In this document: one piece after another, positions 25,940-34,380 of the stretch
Layout: every line of letters starts with the position of its first letter
Position numbering within the stretch: position 1 is the first letter of the stretch
Assembly: GCF_900156045.1 (NCBI RefSeq)
Contig: NZ_FTMX01000006.1
Coordinates: forward strand, 1 to 64,000
Reading direction: 5' to 3'
Source of the DNA: Peribacillus simplex
GTDB lineage: Bacteria > Bacillota > Bacilli > Bacillales > DSM-1321
Length of the DNA stretch: 64,000 bases
Translations under genes and position numbers: made by a program
Notes under the pieces: generated by a model
The model's database searches: none
The model's input: only the letters and a program-made list of their open reading frames with translations
What the model was told of the DNA's origin: nothing

Positions 25940-26132
25940 CTATCGATTCGGCAGGGAGATTTTATCCTCCTTATCAAAACAAACTTCGCAGATGAAGCTT
26001 CCTTCATTTTTTAAATATGCCTTTATTTCAGTCATCCCTTCTACGCTTCGGATAACGCATCTTCACAAGAACGACTTCGTCCCCCTTAATTTCTTTACCA
26101 CATTTACCACACTTGGGATCTTCCCCGAACAT
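25940..26132 (-). pseudogene. Frameshifted zinc-ribbon protein gene
   Basis: From an ATG at 26132 (GGAGGTG upstream) the frame reads MFGEDPKCGKCGKEIKGDE, continues to RYPKRR and then stops early. In the next frame it resumes GMTEIKAYLKNEGSF and goes on with ICEVCFDKEDKISLPNR and a stop at 25940. The total of 193 bases is 64 codons plus one, as expected if a single base was inserted near 26038 (in AGAAGGGATG). The joined protein of about 63 residues has two CxxC pairs (CGKC, CEVC) typical of a small zinc ribbon. This is either a real pseudogene or a sequencing error. Confidence 0.72.
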
Positions 26133-26199
26133 CTAAACACCTCCAAGCAATTTAAGGTCACATTTTCAAATTCAAATTAGGAGGATGAAAATGGAAGAG

Positions 26200-26234
26200 T
26201 AAAAAGCCTGCCGCTAACGTGACAGGCTTTTCTC
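26200..26234 (-). terminator. Terminator of mnaA
   Basis: AAAAGCCTG pairs with CAGGCTTTT around a 12-base loop; TTTTTACTCTT follows on the minus strand. Confidence 0.82.
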
Positions 26235-26249
26235 ATTATTTTTTTTCTT

Positions 26250-27392
26250 TCATAAAGGAAGGGGGGATTTCATTCCGCAATGCTTTAACAGGATTTCGAC
26301 AATCCGCTGTGAAGCGAATCCATCTCCATATGGGTTGGAAGCTGTCGCCATTTTTTTATAGGTTTCTTCATTTGTAAGTAAGTCTGAGGCTAATTGATAA
26401 ATTCGTTCTTCCTCAATTCCTGCCAATAAAAGGGTGCCAGCCTCAATTCCTTCCGGACGTTCTGTTGTATCGCGTAACACAAGGACAGGAACACCAAGTG
26501 AGGGCGCTTCTTCTTGCACCCCTCCGGAATCTGTCAATATTAGATGGGCATGCGCCGCAAAATTATGAAAATCAAGCACCTCAAGCGGCTCTATTAAGTG
26601 AAGTCTTTCCGTTTCACCAAAAATCCGGTAAGCAATTTCACGGACTACTGGGTTTTTATGAAGCGGGAAAACAACCTGGATATCTGTGTGATCTTCAAGC
26701 AGCCGTTTGACGGAACGGAATATTTCTTCCATTGGTTTTCCGATATTTTCCCGTCTGTGCGCTGTCATCAATAACATACGATCTCCATTCAAACCAGATA
26801 GAATCGGATGTTCATAGTCTTTCCGTACTGTTGTTTTCAAAGCATCGATTGCCGTATTGCCAGTAATATGGATACAATCACTCTTTTTATTTTCCAAAAT
26901 TAGATTTTCTGCCGCCTGATTGGTTGGCGCAAAGTGCAAATCAGCTAAGACGCCTGTCAGCTGCCTATTCATTTCTTCAGGATATGGAGAATACTTATTA
27001 CCAGTCCGGAGACCAGCTTCAACATGACCAATCTGTATCTTATTATAGAAAGCTGCCAAGCTTGCGATGAAAGTTGTCGTTGTATCCCCATGTACGAGGA
27101 CGATATCCGGATTTATATCTTTCATGAGCGAACTCAATTTTTCAAGCCCTCGAGTCGTAATCTCTTCTAATGTTTGTCTATCCTTCATCATATCCAAATC
27201 GTGATCTGGCTTTATTTGAAAACATTGCAAGACTTGGTCGAGCATTTCCCTATGCTGGGCGGTGACCACCACGATGGTTTCTATTTCCTCTGGATGCTTT
27301 TTCAGTTCCAAAACGACTGGTGCCATTTTGATAGCCTCTGGTCTTGTACCAAATACGGTCATGACCTTAATACGTTGTTTAGGCATGCTCAT
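26250..27392 (-). CDS. mnaA: UDP-N-acetylglucosamine 2-epimerase
   Basis: A non-hydrolysing epimerase interconverting UDP-GlcNAc and UDP-ManNAc (380 residues, normal length). Motifs in order are GTRPEAIKM (residues 15-23), HGDTTTT, GHVEAGLRT, the TAHRREN loop near 215, and TDSGGVQEEAPSLG near 290. UDP-ManNAc feeds teichoic-acid linkage units or, after oxidation by the WecC-type enzyme encoded at 30170, ManNAc-uronate polymers. ATG 27392 follows GGGGAGG. It is divergent from the glycosyltransferase operon, with a 190-base gap. Confidence 0.95.
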   Translation of the reverse strand: MSMPKQRIKVMTVFGTRPEAIKMAPVVLELKKHPEEIETIVVVTAQHREMLDQVLQCFQIKPDHDLDMMKDRQTLEEITTRGLEKLSSLMKDINPDIVLVHGDTTTTFIASLAAFYNKIQIGHVEAGLRTGNKYSPYPEEMNRQLTGVLADLHFAPTNQAAENLILENKKSDCIHITGNTAIDALKTTVRKDYEHPILSGLNGDRMLLMTAHRRENIGKPMEEIFRSVKRLLEDHTDIQVVFPLHKNPVVREIAYRIFGETERLHLIEPLEVLDFHNFAAHAHLILTDSGGVQEEAPSLGVPVLVLRDTTERPEGIEAGTLLLAGIEEERIYQLASDLLTNEETYKKMATASNPYGDGFASQRIVEILLKHCGMKSPLPL

Positions 27393-27582
27393 TTCCTCCC
27401 CTTCTGAATGTCTCCCCCATTATAACGGGAAGTTCATGGGAAATATAAAAATGAAACAATAATTAACAGAATTTTTACAATATTAATGAGGACTTTATAT
27501 TTCTTTAACCTTCAGTTAATATCTGGCATTTACAATATAAAGCAGGAAGTATAGCTCAGCAGAATAGAGGTGATAGGCGAAT

Positions 27583-28788
27583 ATGAAAAGCGTCCTGATG
27601 ATCGTGCAAAACTTTTATCCGGAAATCGGAAGTGCGGGAAATAGAATGAAAAATATATATCTCCATTTGAAAAGAAACGGATTTGAGGTAACGGTCATCA
27701 CATTGAAGCCGAGTTATCCTAATCAAAGTTTATATCAAGATACAAAGTTTTGGGATGAAGAAAGCATTGAAGAAGATGTCATCAGGATTAAACCGGACAA
27801 AGTGAAGAGGTATACAAGCAATATGGGGAAGCGGTTGCTTCATTATCTTGAAGCGATGTGGCTTTTCATTTATACAATCATCCGTCTCGAAAAAAAATAT
27901 GATTATGTGTTTGCCACGACCCCGCCGATCTTCCCGACATTTGCAGCGTTGATCGCCAAGAAGAAGATGAAGGCGAAACTCATTACCGATGTAAGGGATT
28001 TATGGCCGGAATCGTTGATAGGAGTTGGGGTATTCACTAATAAGTGGGTCTTGAAAATCGCTTTCTTCCTGGAAAGGAAGCTATATCGGCATTCGGATTT
28101 TATTATCATCAATAGTCCTGGTTTCAGGGATTATATCGTTGCAAAGGGAGTCAAGGAAGAGGCCATCCAATTCATCCCTAATTCGCTTACTGCGGATGAG
28201 CTGACGTTAAAGAATTTGCTTACACCCGTATCGGAAAAAGTAATCAAGGTCGTTTATGCGGGGAATATCGGACTGGCTCAGGACTTGAAAAAACTGATAG
28301 CCGTGGCTGAAAAGCTAAGGGAACATAAACGAATCGAGTTCTCGATGATTGGATATGGATATCGGATATCCGAAGTGGAGAAGGAGATAAGCTCTAGAGG
28401 GCTGACTAATATTAAGATGATTAATGCGATGAATCGAAGAGTGACCCTTCATGAAGTTTCAACGTCCCATATTGCCTATGTGAGCTTGGTTGAAAAAGAA
28501 GTCTTCAATAAGGTTTTGCCTGGTAAAATCATCGATTATATGTGTGTCGGAAAACCGATCGTCGGTGATGTGGACGGCAGGGCCAAGAAGATGCTCAAAG
28601 AGGCGAAATGCGGGTTGGTGGCAGAGAGCAGGAATGTTGATGAAATCTGTCAGCATATCTTGACCATGGCCTCAGATCCAGCCCTTCGTGAAGAACTGGG
28701 GGAAAACGGTCATCGGTATGCTAAACAACATTTTCAATGGTCTAAAAATATTAAAGGTCTCATCAATGTGATGGAAGCGTCAGGCTGA
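27583..28788 (+). CDS. Glycosyltransferase family 4 protein
   Basis: A 401-residue GT-B fold retaining transferase. The N-terminal domain (MIVQNFYPEIGSAGNRM) is that of WbuB-like enzymes, with TDVRDLWPES near residue 127. The C-terminal nucleotide-sugar domain holds VVYAGNIGLAQDL (about 222), VLPGKIIDYMCVGKPIVGD (about 308) and AKQHFQWSKNI at the end. The donor and acceptor cannot be read from sequence. It is the first of three co-directional genes ending with a UDP-ManNAc dehydrogenase, so it may help assemble a ManNAc-uronate-containing cell-surface glycan. Confidence 0.88.
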   Translation: MKSVLMIVQNFYPEIGSAGNRMKNIYLHLKRNGFEVTVITLKPSYPNQSLYQDTKFWDEESIEEDVIRIKPDKVKRYTSNMGKRLLHYLEAMWLFIYTIIRLEKKYDYVFATTPPIFPTFAALIAKKKMKAKLITDVRDLWPESLIGVGVFTNKWVLKIAFFLERKLYRHSDFIIINSPGFRDYIVAKGVKEEAIQFIPNSLTADELTLKNLLTPVSEKVIKVVYAGNIGLAQDLKKLIAVAEKLREHKRIEFSMIGYGYRISEVEKEISSRGLTNIKMINAMNRRVTLHEVSTSHIAYVSLVEKEVFNKVLPGKIIDYMCVGKPIVGDVDGRAKKMLKEAKCGLVAESRNVDEICQHILTMASDPALREELGENGHRYAKQHFQWSKNIKGLINVMEASG

Positions 28789-28811
28789 AAAATCCGGAAG
28801 TGGAGGACAAC

Positions 28812-30128
28812 ATGGCGAAGAAAGTATGTATGTTCGTGTGGAATCACTTTACAAACGATGCGAGGGTTCTAAGAGAGTGCACAGCACTTACTGAAGCGGG
28901 TTATGAAGTCGATTTAATTGCCATTCATAACTGGAAAATCGAGGGCTTGCCCAAAAAGGAGAAACACCAAAATGGATTCTCCGTCACTAGGGTGAATAAC
29001 CGCTGGGAAGCGCTTCATAGGGTTCTCAGGATCGTAGGCAAATTAAAGAAAAAGAAGTTTGAAATCGTCTTATTGGCCTTATTGGTCTGGAATACGTTGT
29101 GGAACTTGAACTTGATCAATGGCTGGCTGGGATCGGGAATACTGTTCGGTTCCCTTGCACTCCTTGCGATGGGCACCATGCTCATCACTAAAACGAAGCT
29201 GCCGACCCTATTAACAAGGAGCTATATTTTCGGTCAAATGATCTATCATGGCCGGAAAAGGAAATATGATTTTTATCATTCGAATGACTTGAATACGCTC
29301 ATGCAGGGAGCGATCAGCAGTAAATGGTTGAGAAGGAAAAAGCTGATTTATGACTCGCATGAGGTGCAAACGAGCAGAACGGGATATAATAGCCGAATTT
29401 ACGGGATGATGGAGAAATTCCTATTAATGTTCGTCGATGAAATGATTGCCGAAAACCATACGAGAGCTAAGTATAACGAAGACTTATATGGTCTGTATCC
29501 GAAGGTGGTCCATAACTACCCGATTCCGACCAATCCTGAGGAAAGTACGGCCGTGAATTTGCATCAGCTGCTCGATTTGCCAGAGAATGAACCGATATTG
29601 TTATACCAAGGCGGCGTTCAAATGGGCAGAGGATTAGAGCAATTGGTTGATGCTGTACCGATGATCGAAGGCGGGACGGTAGTCTTTATCGGGGATGGAA
29701 GGATCAAGGATGAATTAATGAAAAAGGTAAGCGACATGAATCTGGAGCATCGTGTGAAGTTCCTGCCGAAGGTTCCGGTCGACGAGCTGCTCCATTATAC
29801 AAAAAATGCGTATTTAGGTTTTCAGATATTGAATAATGTCTGCTTTAATCACTACTCCGCATCTTCAAATAAATTGTTTGAATACATGATGAGCGGTGTA
29901 CCTGTGGTTGCCTGCAGCTTTCCTGAAATTCAAAAGGTTGTCGATACGGAAGAAATCGGTGTGTGTGTCGATTCACATGATCCAAAATCAATTGCCGAAG
30001 GCGTCAATTACTTATTGAAACATCCTGAAAAAAGGGCGGAAATGAGCAATAACTGCCTGAAGGCGCGACAAAAATACAATTGGAAACAAGAGAAGGAAAT
30101 CTTTATCGAAATCTATCAAACAGCCTAA
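28812..30128 (+). CDS. Glycosyltransferase with an internal transmembrane hairpin
   Basis: A 438-residue GT-B family 4 protein. The N-terminal domain begins CMFVWNHFTNDARVLRECTALTEAGYEV, here split by two hydrophobic helices at about residues 84-103 and 108-126, then FYHSNDLNTLMQG and the donor domain (LLYQGGVQMGRGLEQL, NKLFEYMMSGVPVVA). The helices would tie the enzyme to the membrane, which suits a lipid-linked acceptor. GTGGAGG lies before ATG 28812; an upstream in-frame GTG would overlap that site. The gap to the preceding gene is 23 bases. Donor and acceptor are unknown. Confidence 0.85.
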   Translation: MAKKVCMFVWNHFTNDARVLRECTALTEAGYEVDLIAIHNWKIEGLPKKEKHQNGFSVTRVNNRWEALHRVLRIVGKLKKKKFEIVLLALLVWNTLWNLNLINGWLGSGILFGSLALLAMGTMLITKTKLPTLLTRSYIFGQMIYHGRKRKYDFYHSNDLNTLMQGAISSKWLRRKKLIYDSHEVQTSRTGYNSRIYGMMEKFLLMFVDEMIAENHTRAKYNEDLYGLYPKVVHNYPIPTNPEESTAVNLHQLLDLPENEPILLYQGGVQMGRGLEQLVDAVPMIEGGTVVFIGDGRIKDELMKKVSDMNLEHRVKFLPKVPVDELLHYTKNAYLGFQILNNVCFNHYSASSNKLFEYMMSGVPVVACSFPEIQKVVDTEEIGVCVDSHDPKSIAEGVNYLLKHPEKRAEMSNNCLKARQKYNWKQEKEIFIEIYQTA

Positions 30129-30169
30129 CGAATTAGAGTGTAGCAGAAAAATAGATAGGAGTGGTTTAT

Positions 30170-31471
30170 ATGAAACTTTGTACAATCGGACTTGGTTATA
30201 TAGGACTTCCAACTTCTTTAATGTTTGCGAAACACGGTGTCGATGTTGTCGGCGTGGATATCCATTCTGAGATTATTTCCAATTTGAATAGCGGCAGGCT
30301 CCATATCGAAGAACCAGGTTTGGATGAGGTATTGCAAGAAGTGCTTATTTCCAATAAGTTCCGAGCGGCGTTAAGCCCGGAACATGCGGATGTTTTCATT
30401 ATCGCGGTGCCTACACCAAATAAAAAGGACATACATCAATCTTGTGATTTAACTCATGTCATGGATGCAACCTCCAACATTCTTCCTTTTATCAAAAAAG
30501 GGAATGTCATCATTATCGAATCGACGATAGCGCCGAGAAGTATGGATGATCATATTAGACCGATGATCGAGAGGACGGGCCTTACCATCGGAAAAGACAT
30601 TTTCCTCGTTCATTGTCCGGAACGTGTTTTACCTGGAAGGATTCTTGAAGAGTTGGTTCATAATAACCGTATCGTCGGGGGCATCACGGAAACATGCTCA
30701 TATAAAGGAAGTCTTGTTTATAAAACCTTCGTTCAAGGGGAGATCATTCAGACGGATGCGAAAACGGCTGAAATGTCCAAACTGATGGAAAACACCTTCA
30801 GGGATGTCAATATTGCCCTTGCGAATGAGCTGACGAAAATCTGTTTCGAGCTGGACATCAATGTTTTGGATGTCATATCGATGGCAAACAAACACCCTCG
30901 TGTCAATATACATCAACCAGGGCCAGGAGTTGGCGGCCATTGTTTAGCGGTCGATCCGTATTTCGTCGTTGCAAAGGCACCAGAGTATGCGAGAATCATT
31001 AAATTGGCCCGTGATACCAACGTATCGATGCCTTATTACATCGTTAATTCCGTAAGGATGATGCTAGAGGGCATCCGGAAGCCAAAAGTAGCCGTTTTCG
31101 GTCTTGCATACAAGGGAAATGTAGATGATATTCGTGAAAGTCCCGCCATTGATGTCGTCAATATCTTGATGGGGATGGAAAACATGGATGTAGCCTTGCA
31201 TGATCCGCATGTCCAATCTGGAAAGATGCCAGTCGTATCAGTCGAAGACGCTGTAAATGATGCCGACTTGATACTTGTCCTGACTGACCATGATGAATTT
31301 AAACAGATGGATTATGATAAGCTATCGAATCTCATGAGCAATAAATTGATTTTGGATACACGTAATTGCATTGATGCAACTAAAACAGATGTCCCGGTGG
31401 CCAATCTGGGCAATATATATCAATACAAAACGATGTCCATGAAAAAAGCCAGAAATAAAGCGATCATCTAA
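30170..31471 (+). CDS. wecC: UDP-N-acetyl-D-mannosamine dehydrogenase
   Basis: A 433-residue UDP-sugar 6-dehydrogenase. The N-terminal NAD fold is GLGYIGLPTSLMFA. The middle domain has the STIAP and VHCPERVLPGR motifs that mark the ManNAc/GlcNAc-type branch. The catalytic cysteine is in PGVGGHCLAVDPYF near residue 260, and the C-terminal domain has GLAYKGNVDDIRESPA. The product would be UDP-ManNAc-uronate, consistent with mnaA nearby. ATG 30170 follows TAGGAGTGG; the GTG at 30161 overlaps it. A terminator follows 35 bases later. Confidence 0.9.
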   Translation: MKLCTIGLGYIGLPTSLMFAKHGVDVVGVDIHSEIISNLNSGRLHIEEPGLDEVLQEVLISNKFRAALSPEHADVFIIAVPTPNKKDIHQSCDLTHVMDATSNILPFIKKGNVIIIESTIAPRSMDDHIRPMIERTGLTIGKDIFLVHCPERVLPGRILEELVHNNRIVGGITETCSYKGSLVYKTFVQGEIIQTDAKTAEMSKLMENTFRDVNIALANELTKICFELDINVLDVISMANKHPRVNIHQPGPGVGGHCLAVDPYFVVAKAPEYARIIKLARDTNVSMPYYIVNSVRMMLEGIRKPKVAVFGLAYKGNVDDIRESPAIDVVNILMGMENMDVALHDPHVQSGKMPVVSVEDAVNDADLILVLTDHDEFKQMDYDKLSNLMSNKLILDTRNCIDATKTDVPVANLGNIYQYKTMSMKKARNKAII

Positions 31472-31505
31472 AAAACTTGGACAAACACCGAGGACGGAAT
31501 AAGGA

Positions 31506-31540
31506 TAAAGGGGGCGCTGACTATGACAGTGCCCTTTTTC
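31506..31540 (+). terminator. Terminator of the glycan operon
   Basis: AAAGGGGGCGCTG pairs imperfectly with CAGTGCCCTTTTT around ACTATGA and is followed by T-rich sequence, 35 bases after wecC. Confidence 0.7.
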
Positions 31541-31549
31541 CAATGAAGA

Positions 31550-31577
31550 AAAGGACCATGCAAGAGCTTGGTCCTTT
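31550..31577. repeat. Hairpin copy 1 flanking array B
   Basis: AAAGGACCA pairs with TGGTCCTTT around a 10-base loop. Nearly the same hairpin occurs at 31995-32022, and the flanking bases (CTGAAAGGACCAAGC on one strand) are shared, so the two are copies bracketing the gap. Confidence 0.7.
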
Positions 31578-31688
31578 CAGACTGAAGAAACGTTCCAGTT
31601 GGTTTCAGAATTCAGCTTCCTTTCCACCGAGACTGTCCTGGGAAGCCTCTCTCCGCGGGCATCTGACGGGGGAGGCAAGCCAGTTATT

Positions 31689-31907
31689 CGACTGCAGGCG
31701 CCGTCTTTCGCCATTTACGGCAGTAATAGACTATATACGCCGTCTTTGTGCCATATACGGCAGTAATCGACTGTATACGCCGTCTTTATGCCATATACGA
31801 CAGTAATAGACTGTATACGCCATCTTTGTGCCATATACGGCAGTAATCGACTGCATACGCCATCTTTGTGCCATATACGGCAGTAATCGACTGCATACGC
31901 AGTTTTT
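31689..31907. repeat. Tandem array B: 40-bp repeat, about 5 units
   Basis: Units begin with CAGTAAT at 31721, 31761, 31801, 31841 and 31881, exactly 40 bp apart, with one partial unit before. Each unit contains two related halves, TATACGCCGTCTTTGTGCCA and TATACGGCAGTAATCGACTG, so the basic period is about 20 bp. Variation is limited to a few bases (A/C at AGACT/CGACT, G/A at CGTC/CATC). It lies between the convergent genes wecC and pckA. GC-rich decayed sequence at 31590-31690 precedes it. Confidence 0.93.
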
Positions 31908-31994
31908 CGTCATACCTGGCTTAATAAAGTAAACCATGAAGGATAACGTTTTAAAATCATGGGTCGGGAAGAGTCTTTTCTTGTCGACAAACTG

Positions 31995-32022
31995 AAAGGA
32001 CCAAGCAAGAGCTTGGTCCTTT
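31995..32022. terminator. Hairpin copy 2, probable pckA terminator
   Basis: A perfect 12-bp stem (AAAGGACCAAGC with GCTTGGTCCTTT) with loop AAGA lies 14 bases beyond the pckA stop codon. The T tract is short on both strands. Confidence 0.75.
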
Positions 32023-32035
32023 TGTGTACAATTTA

Positions 32036-33622
32036 TTAAGCTGTCGGTCCGCCAAGTTCTTCGATTTCACTTGGAACGCTTTTGAATTTCTTGAAGTTTG
32101 CACGGAATTGAGCGGCAAGGTCTGTTGCTGCTGCTTTATAAGCTGCAGGATCTGCCCAAGTCTTGATTGGTTGAAGCACTTCATCAGGAACACCAGGAAC
32201 ATGAAGCGGGATATCCAAACCGAAGATATCATCTTTGATCGTTTCGATGTTCGCTAATTCACCTTCAAGTGCCGCTTGTACCATTGCACGGGTGTAAGCA
32301 AGTTTCATACGGCTTCCAGTTCCGTATGCTCCGCCAGTCCATCCAGTGTTGACAAGGTATACCTTTGCATTGTGCTCGTCAATTTTATCACCAAGCATCT
32401 CGGCATAGCGTGTAGCTGGAAGCGGTAAGAATGGTGAACCGAAGCAAGTCGAGAATGTAGCTTCCGGTGAAGTTACGCCTCTTTCAGTACCAGCCAATTT
32501 ACTAGTGTATCCGCTTAGGAAGTGGAACATTGCCTGTTCTTTGGAAAGCTTGCTGATTGGAGGCAGAACGCCTGAAGCATCAGCTGTCAAGAAAATGATT
32601 GTATTCGGGTGTCCTGCAATACTTGGGTTCACGATGTTATCGATCGCTTGCATTTGGTAAGCAGCACGAGTGTTTTCAGTCAATGAACTGTCATCATAGT
32701 CCGCTTCACGTGTATCCGGATCAACAACAACATTTTCCAGTACCGCACCGAAACGGATCGCATCGAAAATTTGTGGTTCTTTTTCACGTGAAAGGTTGAT
32801 CGTTTTCGCATAGCAGCCGCCTTCGATATTGAATACACCGTTAGAAGACCAGCCATGCTCGTCATCGCCAATCAGTTTACGGCTAGTGTCTGCAGATAAA
32901 GTCGTTTTGCCTGTACCGGACAGTCCGAAGAATAAAGCGACGTCCCCTTCACGTCCTACGTTAGCAGAGCAATGCATTGGAAGGATTCCAGCCTCTGGAA
33001 GTAAGTAGTTCATGATCGAGAAGATCGATTTTTTCATTTCTCCTGCATATTCCGTTCCGCCGATCAGGATGGTACGGCGTTCAAATGAAACGATGATGAA
33101 AGTTTCGGATGTGGTACCGTCCACTTCCGGATCTGCTTTGAAGTTAGGTGCAGAAAGGATTGTGAATTCAGCTTCGTGACCTCTCAGTTCCTCTTCGTTT
33201 GGACGGATGAACAAAGTATGGGCGAAAAGGTTATGCCAAGCATATTCATTAACAACACGGATAGGAAGACGTGATGTTTCGTCTGCACCAGCGAAACCTT
33301 TAAAAACAAAAATCTCTTCTTTTGCTTTTAGGTAGTCAACTACTTTATTATATAGTTTATTGAACACATCTTCGGAAATTGGCTGGTTCACTGGACCCCA
33401 ATCGATTTTATCTTTAACTGATGCTTCTTCCACGATATATTTATCTTTAGGTGAACGACCTGTATATTTGCCAGTTTCAGCTTTTACCGCACCGGTTGAT
33501 GTTAGAACGCCTTCTTTTCTGCTTAATACTTTTTCGACCAATTGAGGAACTGAAAGTTGAGTTTGCACATTGTTTCCTGTTAATAATTGGTGTAACTCAT
33601 TAGAAACGTCTACAGAATTCAT
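32036..33622 (-). CDS. pckA: Phosphoenolpyruvate carboxykinase (ATP)
   Basis: Converts oxaloacetate and ATP to phosphoenolpyruvate and CO2, the gateway to gluconeogenesis. It has 528 residues, as usual for Bacillus. The kinase P-loop [13 protein letters not shown] is near residue 235, the metal/substrate motif IGDDEHGW follows, and the N-terminal [10 protein letters not shown] motif is present. AAGGAAGG precedes ATG 33622. A CcpN-like site overlaps the -10 region, as for B. subtilis pckA. The gene is divergent from metK, the B. subtilis arrangement. Confidence 0.97.
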   Translation of the reverse strand: MNSVDVSNELHQLLTGNNVQTQLSVPQLVEKVLSRKEGVLTSTGAVKAETGKYTGRSPKDKYIVEEASVKDKIDWGPVNQPISEDVFNKLYNKVVDYLKAKEEIFVFKGFAGADETSRLPIRVVNEYAWHNLFAHTLFIRPNEEELRGHEAEFTILSAPNFKADPEVDGTTSETFIIVSFERRTILIGGTEYAGEMKKSIFSIMNYLLPEAGILPMHCSANVGREGDVALFFGLSGTGKTTLSADTSRKLIGDDEHGWSSNGVFNIEGGCYAKTINLSREKEPQIFDAIRFGAVLENVVVDPDTREADYDDSSLTENTRAAYQMQAIDNIVNPSIAGHPNTIIFLTADASGVLPPISKLSKEQAMFHFLSGYTSKLAGTERGVTSPEATFSTCFGSPFLPLPATRYAEMLGDKIDEHNAKVYLVNTGWTGGAYGTGSRMKLAYTRAMVQAALEGELANIETIKDDIFGLDIPLHVPGVPDEVLQPIKTWADPAAYKAAATDLAAQFRANFKKFKSVPSEIEELGGPTA

Positions 33623-33664
33623 ATATGAGGTACCTTCCTTTGTTTAAGTTTTTAGATTACAATT

Positions 33665-33675
33665 AGTATAACACA
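33665..33675 (-). promoter_or_regulatory. CcpN-like operator over the pckA -10 box
   Basis: On the minus strand the sequence is TGTGTTATACT, an exact fit to the CcpN consensus TRTGHYATAYW as I remember it, and TATACT within it is a good -10 box. CcpN represses pckA and gapB under glycolytic conditions in B. subtilis. Confidence 0.65.
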
Positions 33676-34005
33676 TTCATTTAATTAGTCTATACTATTT
33701 CTTTTAATTTGTGATTATTTTCAGCTGGTTGCGTTAATCATTTTAATCCGGCAGGAACTAATTCAGGATTATCGCATATACTTCCATGAAGAAAATTTTA
33801 TTTTAATAGGAAGTAAGTAAGCAATATATGTCTAAAGGGAAAGTAAGGATGTCGTTCCATTTCGGATGCTCATTACTTTATTATTAATGGCAATTTACAA
33901 CATTTCTATTCGTATTTTGCATTGTAAACCCATCTAGGACGTTGTATCAACATGTTTTTTCAAATGAATGCCATTCTGTATGGAAATGTTCTTTTTAGAA
34001 AAGCA
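33676..34005. other. Divergent pckA-metK gap
   Basis: About 330 AT-rich bases between the pckA promoter and the metK promoter. I see no reading frame, hairpin or repeat of note. Confidence 0.5.
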
Positions 34006-34033
34006 TTGACAAATTCAAGCCAGATACGATAAT
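34006..34033 (+). promoter_or_regulatory. Sigma-A promoter of metK
   Basis: TTGACA (34006-34011) and GATAAT (34028-34033) with a 16-bp spacer lie about 20 bases before the first paired base of the SAM riboswitch, which places the transcript start correctly. Confidence 0.75.
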
Positions 34034-34052
34034 ATCTTAAATTGTACGGATT

Positions 34053-34276
34053 CTCTTATCCCGAGTTGGTGGAGGGACAGGCCCTTTGAAACCCAGCAAC
34101 CTGCCATATTGAACTTGACTCCAAGATCGATCGCCGAAAATAAAGCGAAGGTCTTCAAGGAATAGTGGTGATGGTGCTAACCTGAGCAAGGTAAAAAACC
34201 CTTGAACGATAAGAGTGAAAGGATAGAAGACAGAATGTTAAACCTTTCCTCATTTGCCAGGGAAGGTTTTTGTGTT
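34053..34276 (+). promoter_or_regulatory. SAM-I riboswitch (S-box) with terminator, metK leader
   Basis: The P1 stem pairs CTCTTATC (34053-34060) with GATAAGAG (34208-34215). Conserved S-box elements GGTGGAGGGACAGGCCC, GAAACCCAGCAACC and GGTGCTAACCTGAGCAAGG are all present. A terminator (AAACCTTTCC with GGGAAGGTTT and a T run) spans 34240-34276. High SAM should stabilise the aptamer and stop transcription before metK, the SAM synthetase gene. Confidence 0.97.
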
Positions 34277-34380
34277 TTTATAAGTAATTCTGTGTCTATA
34301 GTTGAAACTAATGAGGGAAACGAGTTCCGTAAAAATCAGGCTTTTGCCTGCAATATACTAACTTCCAAGGAGGAAATATG

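Noticed and set aside
27548-27572. tRNA-like stretch AGTATAGCTCAGCAGAATAGAGG
   Set aside because: It resembles a D-arm only; no acceptor, anticodon or T-arm pairing can be drawn around it.
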